NCBI GenBank assembly: GCA_030642325.1
Contig: DAOWNY010000075.1
Coordinates: 1 to 8,203, forward strand
Source of the DNA: Deltaproteobacteria bacterium
GTDB taxonomy: Bacteria; Desulfobacterota; DAOWNY01
Direction: 5' to 3'
DNA: 8,203 bases
The translations under genes and the position numbers were made by a program. Shown here piece after piece: positions 1 to 7,114 of the stretch; position 1 is the first letter of the stretch; the number at the start of each line of letters is the position of its first letter. The notes beneath the pieces were generated by a model. It worked only from the letters and a program-made list of their open reading frames with translations, had not been told where the DNA came from and ran no database searches.

Positions 1-170
1 CTTTGATAGTGTTATAGTCATACTTCACGGTTGATGTCTCGGTAAAAAGAAGTCGTTAGGTTGCCGGGGCCCATGCTTCTTTTGTTCCGGATTCAGCCTA
101 CCTGTCTGCCTTACCGGAAAAAAAGCTGACTTCTGAATTCTGAGTAATTACCAAAATTTTAAGGATTTTT

Positions 171-938
171 ATGCACCCGCTATTATTCCAGTTTGGCAGC
201 TTCTCTCTGCACACCTATGGATTGTTTGTAGCAACAGGTTTTCTTCTTGGAATTGCCGTCGCACTGAAAGAAGCAAAACGAAAAGGAGAAACCCCCGAGA
301 ATATCCTGGATCTATCCTTTTATATTATTTTATCCGGGATGATCGGTTCTCGTCTCTTTTATGTTATCGAACACTTTGATGAATACCTGCAAAACCCTCT
401 GGAAATTATCAAATTCTGGAAAGGCGGGCTGGTTTTTTACGGGGGGCTTATCCTGGCATCAATCGTAGGGATATGGTACCTCAAAAAGCATAAGCTTAAT
501 ATCTTAAAAATACTGGATATTATCGCGCCCTCGGTTGCCATAGGCCATGCCATTGGCAGGGTGGGGTGTTTTTTTGCCGGCTGTTGTTACGGCAGGGAAA
601 CTGATCTGCCCTGGGCGGTAACATTTAACGACCCACAGAGCCTTGCCCCCCTGGGAGTTCCTCTCCACCCCACACAGCTATACTCATCGTTAAATGCTTT
701 TTTTATTTTTTTTGTCCTCATCCTGATGAGAAGGTTTCAAAAATTTGAGGGACAAATTATGACCGTCTATTTAATACTGTATTCGGTTGCCCGGTTCATT
801 GTAGAATATTTTCGAGGTGATCCAAGGAAGATGTTTTTTGGTGAGTTTTTTTCCATTGCTCAAGTGGTAAGTGCGGGAATGGCTGTTTTGTCAATAATTT
901 TATTCTTCTATTTAGGCAAAAAATCGTCTGTCTCTTAA
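171..938 (+). CDS. lgt: Prolipoprotein diacylglyceryl transferase (Lgt)
   Basis: Inner-membrane enzyme that moves the diacylglyceryl group of phosphatidylglycerol to the lipobox cysteine of prelipoproteins, the first step of lipoprotein maturation. The 255-residue product has the family's usual length and multiple hydrophobic segments. Family landmarks are an N-terminal HPLLFQFGSFSLHTYG block (residues 2-17), GGLVFYGGL (85-93), the Lgt signature region AIGHAIGRVGCFFAGCCYGR (123-142), HPTQLY (166-171) and ARFIVEYFRGDPR (207-219). The Arg of 'IGR' (R130) matches the essential Arg of the E. coli signature by motif alignment. The position that is Asn in E. coli 'GRIGN' is Cys here (C133), with a further CC pair at 138-139; I recall this variant from deltaproteobacterial Lgt proteins. 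The ATG at 171 is preceded by AAGGA about six bases upstream. It is the only gene in this orientation before 5435 and converges on tatA with a 28-base gap. Identification is firm. Confidence 0.96.
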   Translation: MHPLLFQFGSFSLHTYGLFVATGFLLGIAVALKEAKRKGETPENILDLSFYIILSGMIGSRLFYVIEHFDEYLQNPLEIIKFWKGGLVFYGGLILASIVGIWYLKKHKLNILKILDIIAPSVAIGHAIGRVGCFFAGCCYGRETDLPWAVTFNDPQSLAPLGVPLHPTQLYSSLNAFFIFFVLILMRRFQKFEGQIMTVYLILYSVARFIVEYFRGDPRKMFFGEFFSIAQVVSAGMAVLSIILFFYLGKKSSVS

Positions 939-966
939 AAAAAAGGCGGTTCATTGAGGGTTTTAT

Positions 967-1164
967 CTATTGTTTATCCTGGTTTTTCTCTTCTTTCTCC
1001 TTTTTCGGGGTCACATCTATCTCATCCGGTTCAGATGACGCCTTCTTAAAATTTTTGATTCCCTTTCCGATCGCGCCACCGATTTCGGGCAATTTTCCTG
1101 CCCCAAAAATAATTAATATAATGACCAGAACTACAATTAATTCCGGTATTCCTATGCCGAACAT
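967..1164 (-). CDS. tatA: Twin-arginine translocase subunit TatA/TatE family
   Basis: Small membrane protein that oligomerises to form the pathway for folded proteins in Tat export. The 65-residue product shows the family plan: a short N-terminus with a polar Glu in GIPEL (E8), one membrane helix (about residues 6-20), the FG hinge followed by KLPEIGG (F20-G21, 24-30), an amphipathic helix (GGAIGKGIKNFKKA, about 29-42) and a charged Lys/Glu-rich tail. I chose the ATG at 1164 because the protein then begins MFGIGIPEL like known TatA proteins and GGGAGGTGG lies just upstream. The longer open frame to 1326 runs through the tRNA-Sec gene and cannot be the real start. It sits 57 bases downstream of tRNA-Sec in the same direction and may share its transcript. 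No tatB or tatC is in the window. TatA and TatE cannot be told apart by sequence this short. Confidence 0.93.
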   Translation of the reverse strand: MFGIGIPELIVVLVIILIIFGAGKLPEIGGAIGKGIKNFKKASSEPDEIDVTPKKEKEEKNQDKQ

Positions 1165-1221
1165 ATCCACCTCCCATAACAATATTCTCGCCTTAGCACA
1201 AAGGCCGTTGGAAATTTTTTT

Positions 1222-1319
1222 TGGCGGAAGTGCATGGGAATCGAACCCACCACGGACATGTTTAGTGCCCGTCACTGGATTTGAAGTCCAGGAGGCCCAC
1301 CAGTGACCTAACCACTTCC
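1222..1319 (-). tRNA. selC: tRNA-Sec (anticodon UCA)
   Basis: Selenocysteine tRNA, which decodes UGA together with SelB. Read on the minus strand it starts GGAAGTGG at 1319 and ends CACTTCCG plus an encoded CCA at 1224-1222 (98 nt with CCA). The anticodon stem-loop at 1291-1275 is CTGGA-CTTCAAA-TCCAG, placing TCA at 1284-1282; this block is identical to the one I recall from E. coli selC. The long variable arm has a 7-bp stem (ACGGGCA pairing with TGTCCGT, one G-T). The T arm is GTGGG-TTCGATT-CCCAT. Size, the GGAAG start and the long variable arm all fit tRNA-Sec and exclude an ordinary tRNA or a suppressor. One oddity is that in the bacterial 8+5 fold the eighth acceptor pair would be G-G, leaving seven clean pairs. 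It lies between glnE and tatA on the same strand. Confidence 0.95.
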
Positions 1320-1325
1320 ACTGCA

Positions 1326-1354
1326 ATTGTTGCAGATTAGGAAGTTATTGTCAA
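1326..1354 (-). promoter_or_regulatory. Sigma70-like promoter for tRNA-Sec
   Basis: On the minus strand a perfect TTGACA (-35, 1354-1349) is followed by exactly 17 bases and AACAAT (-10, 1331-1326, four of six matches to TATAAT). Transcription would start about seven bases on, at or just before the tRNA 5' end at 1319. The element sits entirely in the 43-base gap between the glnE stop and the tRNA, so tRNA-Sec (and possibly tatA) can be expressed independently of glnE. This is prediction from sequence only. Confidence 0.6.
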
Positions 1355-1362
1355 TTTTTTTC

Positions 1363-4300
1363 TCAGAATGGCGGGGGCAAGAGGTCACCCTTTAGGAGAT
1401 GGGTAACATATGCCTCGCGAATTCGCCCAAGGCACTCCTTTACCTGTTCAATAAACCGATCTGCCTCCCCTGATACCCCCAGTATCCTGCGGGCCAAAGA
1501 TGTAACTTCGTGGTGATCCTGGGGGAGGGCATGTATCTGGCGGTCCTCCAGGATCTGGAGATAATGTTCCACTCTTCGCAAAAAAGCATAATCTTCTTTC
1601 AATTGATCCACCACAATTTTTGGCAGGATACCCCCTTGCTTAAGTTTTTCCAGGGCAACCAGGGTATTGCCGTTAATCAGTCCCGGGTCAGCCGGTCCGT
1701 TAATGAGCTGTAATCCCTGAACGAGAAATTCTACGTCGCGCAGGCCGCCAACGCCGCTTTTTACATCCATACCGGTTTTGAGATGGTTGATCCCGGTTTT
1801 TATGGCAGATCGGCGCATGGTGTCTATGGACCGCACAATATCGTTCCTGTCGCGCTGTTTAATCAGAAACGGCCGGACCTGCAAAACGAGCTTACCGCCT
1901 ATTCTCAAATTTCCTGCAATCGGCCGCATTTTAATGGCCGCCTGAATTTCCCAGAGTGAGGCAACAGATCGGTAGTAATTGATCAAACCGGATAAGGAAG
2001 GAACTAACTCTCCTGCCCCCCCGTATGGCCTTAATCGAAGATCAACCCTATAAATATACCCCTCATCGGTATGGAGTGAAAGATCTGACCTCACATTTTC
2101 CATGATCCGGGCGAAATAACCTGCATAAGAACGGGAAACACCTCCTCCCGAATCATTAATTATTGCGGAATCATCGTATACGCCCAAAAGATCTATATCC
2201 GAACTGTAGTTGAGTTCATTCCCCCCCAGCTTCCCAAAGGCCAGAATGCAAAAGTGTTCGGTCAGGTTACCATTTTCTTTCGGAACCTTCCCCCCTTCTT
2301 TAAGATTTGCCCAAACTCGTTCCAGGACAACCTGTACAAACGTCTCAGCCAATCTGGAGAGCTCCAGCATAACCTCCCTGATTGAAACCTTAAGACAGAT
2401 ATCGCGGATACCTATCCTAAGTATCTCCCTTCTTCGGAAGCGTCTAAGCTCATTGAGCCATTCCCGATGGTTTGGGCTGTTTTTCGCCAGCCTCCTCAAC
2501 TCCCTTCCCAGACCTTTTCTTGTTCGGATTTTATGGATGTTTTCCGGGGTGGTAACCCATTCGAAAAATTCCGGATTTTTCACCAGGATATCGGCCAGAA
2601 ACTGACTACCGGAAAAAATATCCAAGAGAATTTCCAGCCGCATGGGCTGTGAGAGTAGTATATTAAAATGATTTTCGGGATCCGGCAATGCCCTGATAAA
2701 TCTCTCCCAGTTATTTAGAGCCATATCCGGATCCGGTTTGCAGCGAAGAATTTCCAATGCCAGGACTGCCAGTCTGGCAAACATATCCCGACGATTATCC
2801 TTTCCTGCCAGATGCCTCAGATTCAAGTAGCCCCTTTTAGGGTCTTGCAATCCGGCATCAGTGAGAATCTTTTGGCAAAGATCATCCGGGATACTATCTG
2901 ACAAAATCAAATCCGCCACATTCCCCGTTGCCGGCCCCGGCAAGGAGTCACGCCCAAAATGATGCTCCACAAAGGCACGCACCGATGCCGTATGTACTTC
3001 AAAGTCAAAACGGAGTTGTTCGGCCGGCTCCAGAGTTCCCTTCTTTTCGTACCCAATCCGTCTGGCGAGATGGCCAAACTCATCCGAATCAAGGGGCGGA
3101 AGGAAAAGATCTTGAGCTGATCCCCGGAGCATTCGCATGCCATTTATCAAACGACGGAGAAAATCATAGGCAGCAGAAATCCTCTTGCTCTCTCCTTCAG
3201 GCAAAACCCCTGCTTTAGTTAAAGCCTTGAGCGCCTTGTGAATGCGGGGGGTTCTCAAGGACGGCACATCCTGTCCGTGCATCACCTGGAGAATCTGAAC
3301 ATCGTATTCCAGGTCCACCAACCCGCCGGGGCTGAACTTTGCATTAAGCTTGCCTGATTTTGTTTTTTCTCGAAACTGTTTTTCCCTTAAATCCTGCAGC
3401 TCATGCGGGTTGATGCTTTTGGTCGCATAAATCATTTCATCTCGAATTCGTTCAATCCGGGATCCCAGAGCCCGGTCTCCCCCGATTGCCCGTAAGCGCA
3501 CCAGGGCAAGCCGCTCGTATGAATGAGATGATCCTCCTCTCCCGTAATAGCGGCAAAAACTCTCCAGACTGCAGGCAAATGGCCCGGAATCGCCGAAGGG
3601 ACGAAGGCGAAGATCCACATGAAAAATCCCCTCTTTTTTTGCCTGTATGAACTGCCTGGTTTCTCTCACCAGGTGTTCAAAAAATTCTCGATTTTCGATT
3701 GATTTTTTCCCGTCGGTAAGGCCGTTATCACCGTAGATAAAGAGTAACTCGATGTCCGAGGCATATCCCAAAGCCGCTCCGCCCAGTTTGCCCAGCCCAA
3801 AAACGGCGAACCTTACTTCCAGTCCGGCCACCGTTCTCGGAACACCAAATCGTTTCACCAGGAGACCGTAATTTATCTCGGTAGCCTTATTCACCACAAT
3901 CTCGGCAAGATCGGTGAGTTTTTCCGCAAAGGACCGAAAATTATCCTTGTGGTTTAAAATCTGATCCAGGTCAAGCAGAAAAATTTCCCGGTCTTTGAAC
4001 TCATTAAATCGCTTCCGTTTTTCCTCCCGGGTAAGGACACCCCCCAGCCGGTGATTGAGTTTCTCGGCAAGGGTTTTTGCAGGTTCACTAAAATCGGGTC
4101 TTCCATCCGGGGACACCAGGATGGGCAATAAGGTCTCATATTGCAGGCGGATAAAATCCTCCCACAAAAAATCACTCGTCCCCAAAAGCCGGGCCAGATT
4201 TTGTAAGGCCAGGGGATTAGAAAGCAATTCCACCAGATTGCCTTCCTGCCCGGGAAGCTTAAAAAATTCTTCCACCAAACGGTCAAACCGGCAAAGGGCT

Positions 4301-5199
4301 GCGTAAGGGTCGGGTGCCTTTCCAAGAAAATAGGTGAACTGTTTAGTGAGCAACACCGAGAATTTTACCTGGTTTATTGCCTGGGGATCTTCGATTTTAT
4401 TGCCTTGTGCATCAACCAGATCAATTTCATCCTCTATATGCCTTTTGATAGTGCGTATCTTCACCTGTTCTATGGAGATGCCGTGGAGGGAAAGGGCATT
4501 GGTTAAGGCATAAAGAAAAAGGGGGGTATCTTCGGAAATAACCTTAAGGCGGGTATAAGGTCCGGCCTCATTATCAACTTCTATCTGAACGGGATACAGC
4601 ACTAACTCCGGCTCAATGTCGAGTTCGGATAACCGTTTTGCCACCATTCCATTGACCCGGTGTTTTGCCTCCCCCACCGACTTATCATCACCCCTCTCCA
4701 GAAGAGAGACAATCTCTTCCATCCTGCCCTTCAACTCATCTTCCCAGACCTTAAAGGGCAGCGCTGTATCCATCACCACGGAAAAATGATCAATGATCCT
4801 TCGCCTTTTGAAGGAATCGGGATCAATATTCCGCAATCGCCGCCTTTGGAGAGAAGGACTTCCGGCTAAATGTTTTTTTGCATTCCGTTTATAGGTAAAA
4901 ACCGCCCCCGATACAATACTGCAGCCCATTCCCGCCAACACCCCGGTTATGAGTGAAAACTCCGAGGGATAATCAAAGGCCATTACCGTACAATCCACCT
5001 TGCTATCCCCTTTGTCCTCCAGTAAAATCTCAATGGGGTGCCGGGAAGAAAGCCGGGAAAGCCCCTTGAGGTGAAGGTAGAGTCGTTCTTCCCCGAAACT
5101 GCCGAAATACCTGTCGCTCAAACGGGAGAGATAGTCCCGCAAGATTTTATCGTCAACTTCGGGGCAAGCATACTTGTAAGCGGCAAAGGTTGGTTTCAT
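1363..5199 (-). CDS. glnE: Glutamine synthetase adenylyltransferase/adenylyl-removing enzyme with N-terminal ACT-like domains (GlnE)
   Basis: Bifunctional cytoplasmic regulator that adenylylates and deadenylylates glutamine synthetase in response to nitrogen status. It has 1278 residues, against about 946 for E. coli GlnE; the excess is at the N-terminus. Residues ~60-110 (FSLITGVLAGMGCSIVSGAV) and ~215-275 (TPLFLYALTNALSLHGISIE) look like the two ACT domains that end GlnD uridylyltransferases. The first GlnE nucleotidyltransferase domain follows, with GLGKLGG (468-474), SDIEL (481-485), VDLRLRP (528-534) and SPGGLVDLEY (623-632). The second has FGKLGG (988-993), SSDIDL (999-1004), VDLRLRP (1052-1058) and GVGGLRDVEF (1149-1158). 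By the E. coli precedent the first domain removes AMP and the second adds it. In the first, the usual DxD is DIE. No clear Shine-Dalgarno precedes the ATG, but later Met codons (residues 73, 91) would cut the first ACT domain. The stop is TGA with another in-frame TGA three codons later. Confidence 0.95.
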   Translation of the reverse strand: MKPTFAAYKYACPEVDDKILRDYLSRLSDRYFGSFGEERLYLHLKGLSRLSSRHPIEILLEDKGDSKVDCTVMAFDYPSEFSLITGVLAGMGCSIVSGAVFTYKRNAKKHLAGSPSLQRRRLRNIDPDSFKRRRIIDHFSVVMDTALPFKVWEDELKGRMEEIVSLLERGDDKSVGEAKHRVNGMVAKRLSELDIEPELVLYPVQIEVDNEAGPYTRLKVISEDTPLFLYALTNALSLHGISIEQVKIRTIKRHIEDEIDLVDAQGNKIEDPQAINQVKFSVLLTKQFTYFLGKAPDPYAALCRFDRLVEEFFKLPGQEGNLVELLSNPLALQNLARLLGTSDFLWEDFIRLQYETLLPILVSPDGRPDFSEPAKTLAEKLNHRLGGVLTREEKRKRFNEFKDREIFLLDLDQILNHKDNFRSFAEKLTDLAEIVVNKATEINYGLLVKRFGVPRTVAGLEVRFAVFGLGKLGGAALGYASDIELLFIYGDNGLTDGKKSIENREFFEHLVRETRQFIQAKKEGIFHVDLRLRPFGDSGPFACSLESFCRYYGRGGSSHSYERLALVRLRAIGGDRALGSRIERIRDEMIYATKSINPHELQDLREKQFREKTKSGKLNAKFSPGGLVDLEYDVQILQVMHGQDVPSLRTPRIHKALKALTKAGVLPEGESKRISAAYDFLRRLINGMRMLRGSAQDLFLPPLDSDEFGHLARRIGYEKKGTLEPAEQLRFDFEVHTASVRAFVEHHFGRDSLPGPATGNVADLILSDSIPDDLCQKILTDAGLQDPKRGYLNLRHLAGKDNRRDMFARLAVLALEILRCKPDPDMALNNWERFIRALPDPENHFNILLSQPMRLEILLDIFSGSQFLADILVKNPEFFEWVTTPENIHKIRTRKGLGRELRRLAKNSPNHREWLNELRRFRRREILRIGIRDICLKVSIREVMLELSRLAETFVQVVLERVWANLKEGGKVPKENGNLTEHFCILAFGKLGGNELNYSSDIDLLGVYDDSAIINDSGGGVSRSYAGYFARIMENVRSDLSLHTDEGYIYRVDLRLRPYGGAGELVPSLSGLINYYRSVASLWEIQAAIKMRPIAGNLRIGGKLVLQVRPFLIKQRDRNDIVRSIDTMRRSAIKTGINHLKTGMDVKSGVGGLRDVEFLVQGLQLINGPADPGLINGNTLVALEKLKQGGILPKIVVDQLKEDYAFLRRVEHYLQILEDRQIHALPQDHHEVTSLARRILGVSGEADRFIEQVKECLGRIREAYVTHLLKGDLLPPPF

Positions 5200-5434
5200 A
5201 AAATGTATTTGTTCACAATTTACGGTTTGCAGACAGTTAATTATTGCCTGAATTGAGCACTTAGCCTTTAGCAGTCAGCTATTATCAACAGGGAACAAGG
5301 GAATTTCGTTGCTCAATGTGTCGAATTAGTTTAACATACTTAATATTACTCAACCCAAATCAGCTTTTGAAAATATATCAGCTTTCAGAGGGTTCTATTT
5401 TATAAAACTAAAGTGTTATTATCAAGAAAATTAA
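5200..5434. other. Divergent intergenic spacer between glnE and the iron-sulfur protein gene
   Basis: AT-rich stretch of 235 bases that must hold the starts of both divergent transcripts. I found no promoter pair on either strand that I would defend. It contains a perfect 8-base inverted repeat, ATTGAGCA (5252-5259) and TGCTCAAT (5310-5317), separated by 50 bases, which could be operator half-sites or chance. No open frame here looks coding. Confidence 0.5.
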
Positions 5435-6748
5435 ATGGGACATCTGGTTGGAAAAGAAATTTACCAAAAGTTGGGTAAAAAGGTTGATGGCCTAACCACT
5501 AAAGCACCCTGGAATAAAACCTTGTTTGCAATTTTATGCGAGCTCTATTCTCCGGAAGAAGCGAAATTTGTGGTTAAGATGCCCTACGGCCTGTCTGACT
5601 TTAACCGCCTGATAAACATTACGCACTACCATAAATCCGCAGCCATTAAAATTCTGACGGGGTTATGCTCCAAGGGACTGGTTATTGACTTGTGGCTGGA
5701 CGGTAAATATTATTATGCGCCTTCGCCTCTGATCATTGGGATATTTGAGTTTACCATGATGAGAACCAGGGGTGAACTTAAAACCAGGGAATGGGCAGAA
5801 TTGTTTCATGAATACCTGCTTGGCGATGACTCATTTTTTGCCGCCAACTTTAAAGCGGGAGAAAAAATTGCGGTCATGCGTTCCCTTCCCCACCAGGAAG
5901 CTATCCCGCCATCCGAGTACCTTGAGGTTTTAGACTACGAAAAAGCCGCCGCCCTGGTTGAACAATCCGATAAATTTGCCATCGGTCTCTGCTCATGCCG
6001 TCATGAAAAATTACATGCAGGTGAAAAGAACTGTGATGTTCCCTTAAATAACTGTTCATCTTTTGGGCTTGCCGCCGATTATCTCATCAGAAATAATTTA
6101 GCCAAAGAGGTTTCAGGAACTGAGATGATGGAAAACATCCTCCGCTCAAAGGAACTGGGACTGGTTCTAAACGCCGATAACGTTCAAAAAAATGTGACTT
6201 TTATCTGTCACTGTTGTAAATGCTGTTGTAACGCCCTGGCAGGTATAAGCAAGTTTGGTTACGCAAATTCTATCGTTACCTCCAGCTTCATTGCAGAAAT
6301 CGATCATGGAATGTGTACCGGTTGCGGAAAATGCATGACAGCCTGCCCAATAGATGCAATTGAGATGCTACCCCCGAAGGATCCAACCCCGAAAAAAAAA
6401 TTATATCCCCGGATTGAATCGTCTCTCTGCCTTGGTTGCGGAGTCTGCGGCCTAAAATGTGCTGCCGGAGCCCTCAAATTGGTAAAGCGGGGGGCAAGGG
6501 TCATCCATCCGGAGACAACCTTTGAAAAAGTAATCCTGGGTTGCCTGGAACGGGGGACTCTGCAAAATCAGTTATTCGACAACCCCCGAAGTATAACACA
6601 AAAATTCCTGCGGGCCTTTGTTGGAGCATTCTTAAGGCTTCCCGGCGTAAAAAAGGTCCTTATGAGCCATATCCTGCGATCCTCATTTCTTCAATCAATG
6701 AAAATGGGGGCTAAAATGGCAGGAAAAGAATGGGTTACAAAATTGTAA
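5435..6748 (+). CDS. Cys-rich protein with two ferredoxin-type [4Fe-4S] motifs and N-terminal winged-helix-like region
   Basis: Function unassigned. The 437 residues are clearly coding. Residues ~25-95 (LFAILCELYSPEEA through DLWLDGKYYYAPSP) look like a winged-helix fold, with a helical stretch ending in GKYYY as the wing. The middle has a GLCSCRHEK motif (C186, C188) followed by C200 and C207 in CDVPLNNC. Next comes a dense cluster FICHCCKCCCNAL (C258, C260, C261, C263, C264, C265). Two ferredoxin motifs follow: CTGCGKCMTACP (C294, C297, C300, C304) and CLGCGVCGLKCA (C332, C335, C338, C342), the second with Ala in place of the usual Pro. The Cys sets suggest two [4Fe-4S] clusters of low potential and possibly a third metal site. 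No signal peptide or clear membrane helix, so probably cytoplasmic. I recall uncharacterised anaerobe proteins with the same order of motifs. The ATG at 5435 has only a weak AAGAAAA upstream. It could be an electron carrier or a redox-sensing regulator; the sequence does not decide. Confidence 0.85.
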   Translation: MGHLVGKEIYQKLGKKVDGLTTKAPWNKTLFAILCELYSPEEAKFVVKMPYGLSDFNRLINITHYHKSAAIKILTGLCSKGLVIDLWLDGKYYYAPSPLIIGIFEFTMMRTRGELKTREWAELFHEYLLGDDSFFAANFKAGEKIAVMRSLPHQEAIPPSEYLEVLDYEKAAALVEQSDKFAIGLCSCRHEKLHAGEKNCDVPLNNCSSFGLAADYLIRNNLAKEVSGTEMMENILRSKELGLVLNADNVQKNVTFICHCCKCCCNALAGISKFGYANSIVTSSFIAEIDHGMCTGCGKCMTACPIDAIEMLPPKDPTPKKKLYPRIESSLCLGCGVCGLKCAAGALKLVKRGARVIHPETTFEKVILGCLERGTLQNQLFDNPRSITQKFLRAFVGAFLRLPGVKKVLMSHILRSSFLQSMKMGAKMAGKEWVTKL

Positions 6749-6820
6749 GTTGCTGTTTTCTCAATTTACCAAACCACCGTTACCCCCCTACATTCCGCCC
6801 GGCCGAGTCTGTTTATTTGT

Positions 6821-6838
6821 AGCCGTTCACGGTTTTTT
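6821..6838 (+). terminator. Weak intrinsic terminator candidate after the iron-sulfur protein gene
   Basis: AGCCG-TTCA-CGGTT forms a 5-bp stem (one G-T pair) with a UUCA loop and runs into TTTT. It lies about 73 bases after the stop codon at 6748. The stem is short, so this is only a candidate. Confidence 0.35.
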
Positions 6839-6850
6839 CAAAAACATCAA

Positions 6851-6936
6851 AATAAGCAGGGGCAGCCCCTTTACCTCAACAACCCTTCCGGATTCCCGCA
6901 CATTCGGGAATCCGGAAGCGGTTACCCCTGTTTATT
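6851..6936. repeat. Long imperfect palindrome (REP-like or transcript-end structure)
   Basis: The core is a perfect 14-base inverted repeat, CTTCCGGATTCCCG (6885-6898) and CGGGAATCCGGAAG (6905-6918), with a 6-base loop CACATT. It extends through AACC (6881-6884) pairing with GGTT (6920-6923) past one bulged C. After an asymmetric gap (18 bases on the left, one on the right), AATAAGCAGGGG (6851-6862) pairs with CCCCTGTTTATT (6925-6936) with one G-T. The 18-base left insert can itself pair with the left arm as GGGGcagCCCC (6859-6869). No T-run follows on either strand, so it is not a classical terminator. It may act as a shared transcript-end structure for the converging genes or be a dispersed palindromic repeat. 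Confidence 0.8.
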
Positions 6937-7114
6937 GAGCTGATACGCTTATTTGGATAGCTTTTCTTTGGCCGAACATATTGAGTTGATATCATTTTGG
7001 TGCCGCAGCAATCAGAATCGCCTCACATGTCAATGGCCAATAAAAAACAGGGTTTTGGAAATCTTGCCCGAAATGCCTGCTGCCTTTTCTTATCCAGGAT
7101 GTATTGATTTAAGG

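Larger units (their letters stand above)
6749..7114. other. Gene-free convergent intergenic region
   Basis: 366 bases between the ends of two converging genes. Open frames on the plus strand here have no Shine-Dalgarno, no recognisable motif and low-complexity translations, so I treat them as non-coding. It holds a weak terminator-like hairpin near 6821-6838 and the long imperfect palindrome at 6851-6936. From about 6940 to 7114 I see nothing I can name. Confidence 0.6.

Noticed and set aside
45..119. Possible hairpins upstream of lgt (AAAAGAAG with CTTCTTTT; TTCCGG with CCGGAA)
   Set aside because: Loops of about 23 bases and short arms give little stability, and no gene is seen upstream that they would terminate.
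127..144. CTTCTGA/ATTCTGA heptamer repeat before lgt
   Set aside because: Only two imperfect copies; it resembles intergenic filler and supports no function.
967..1326. 119-residue open frame extending the tatA frame upstream
   Set aside because: The extra 54 residues are translated tRNA-Sec sequence; the TatA-like protein begins cleanly at the ATG at 1164 with a Shine-Dalgarno.
1363..1365. glnE TGA stop as a selenocysteine codon
   Set aside because: Another in-frame TGA follows three codons later, and the protein already contains the full second catalytic domain.
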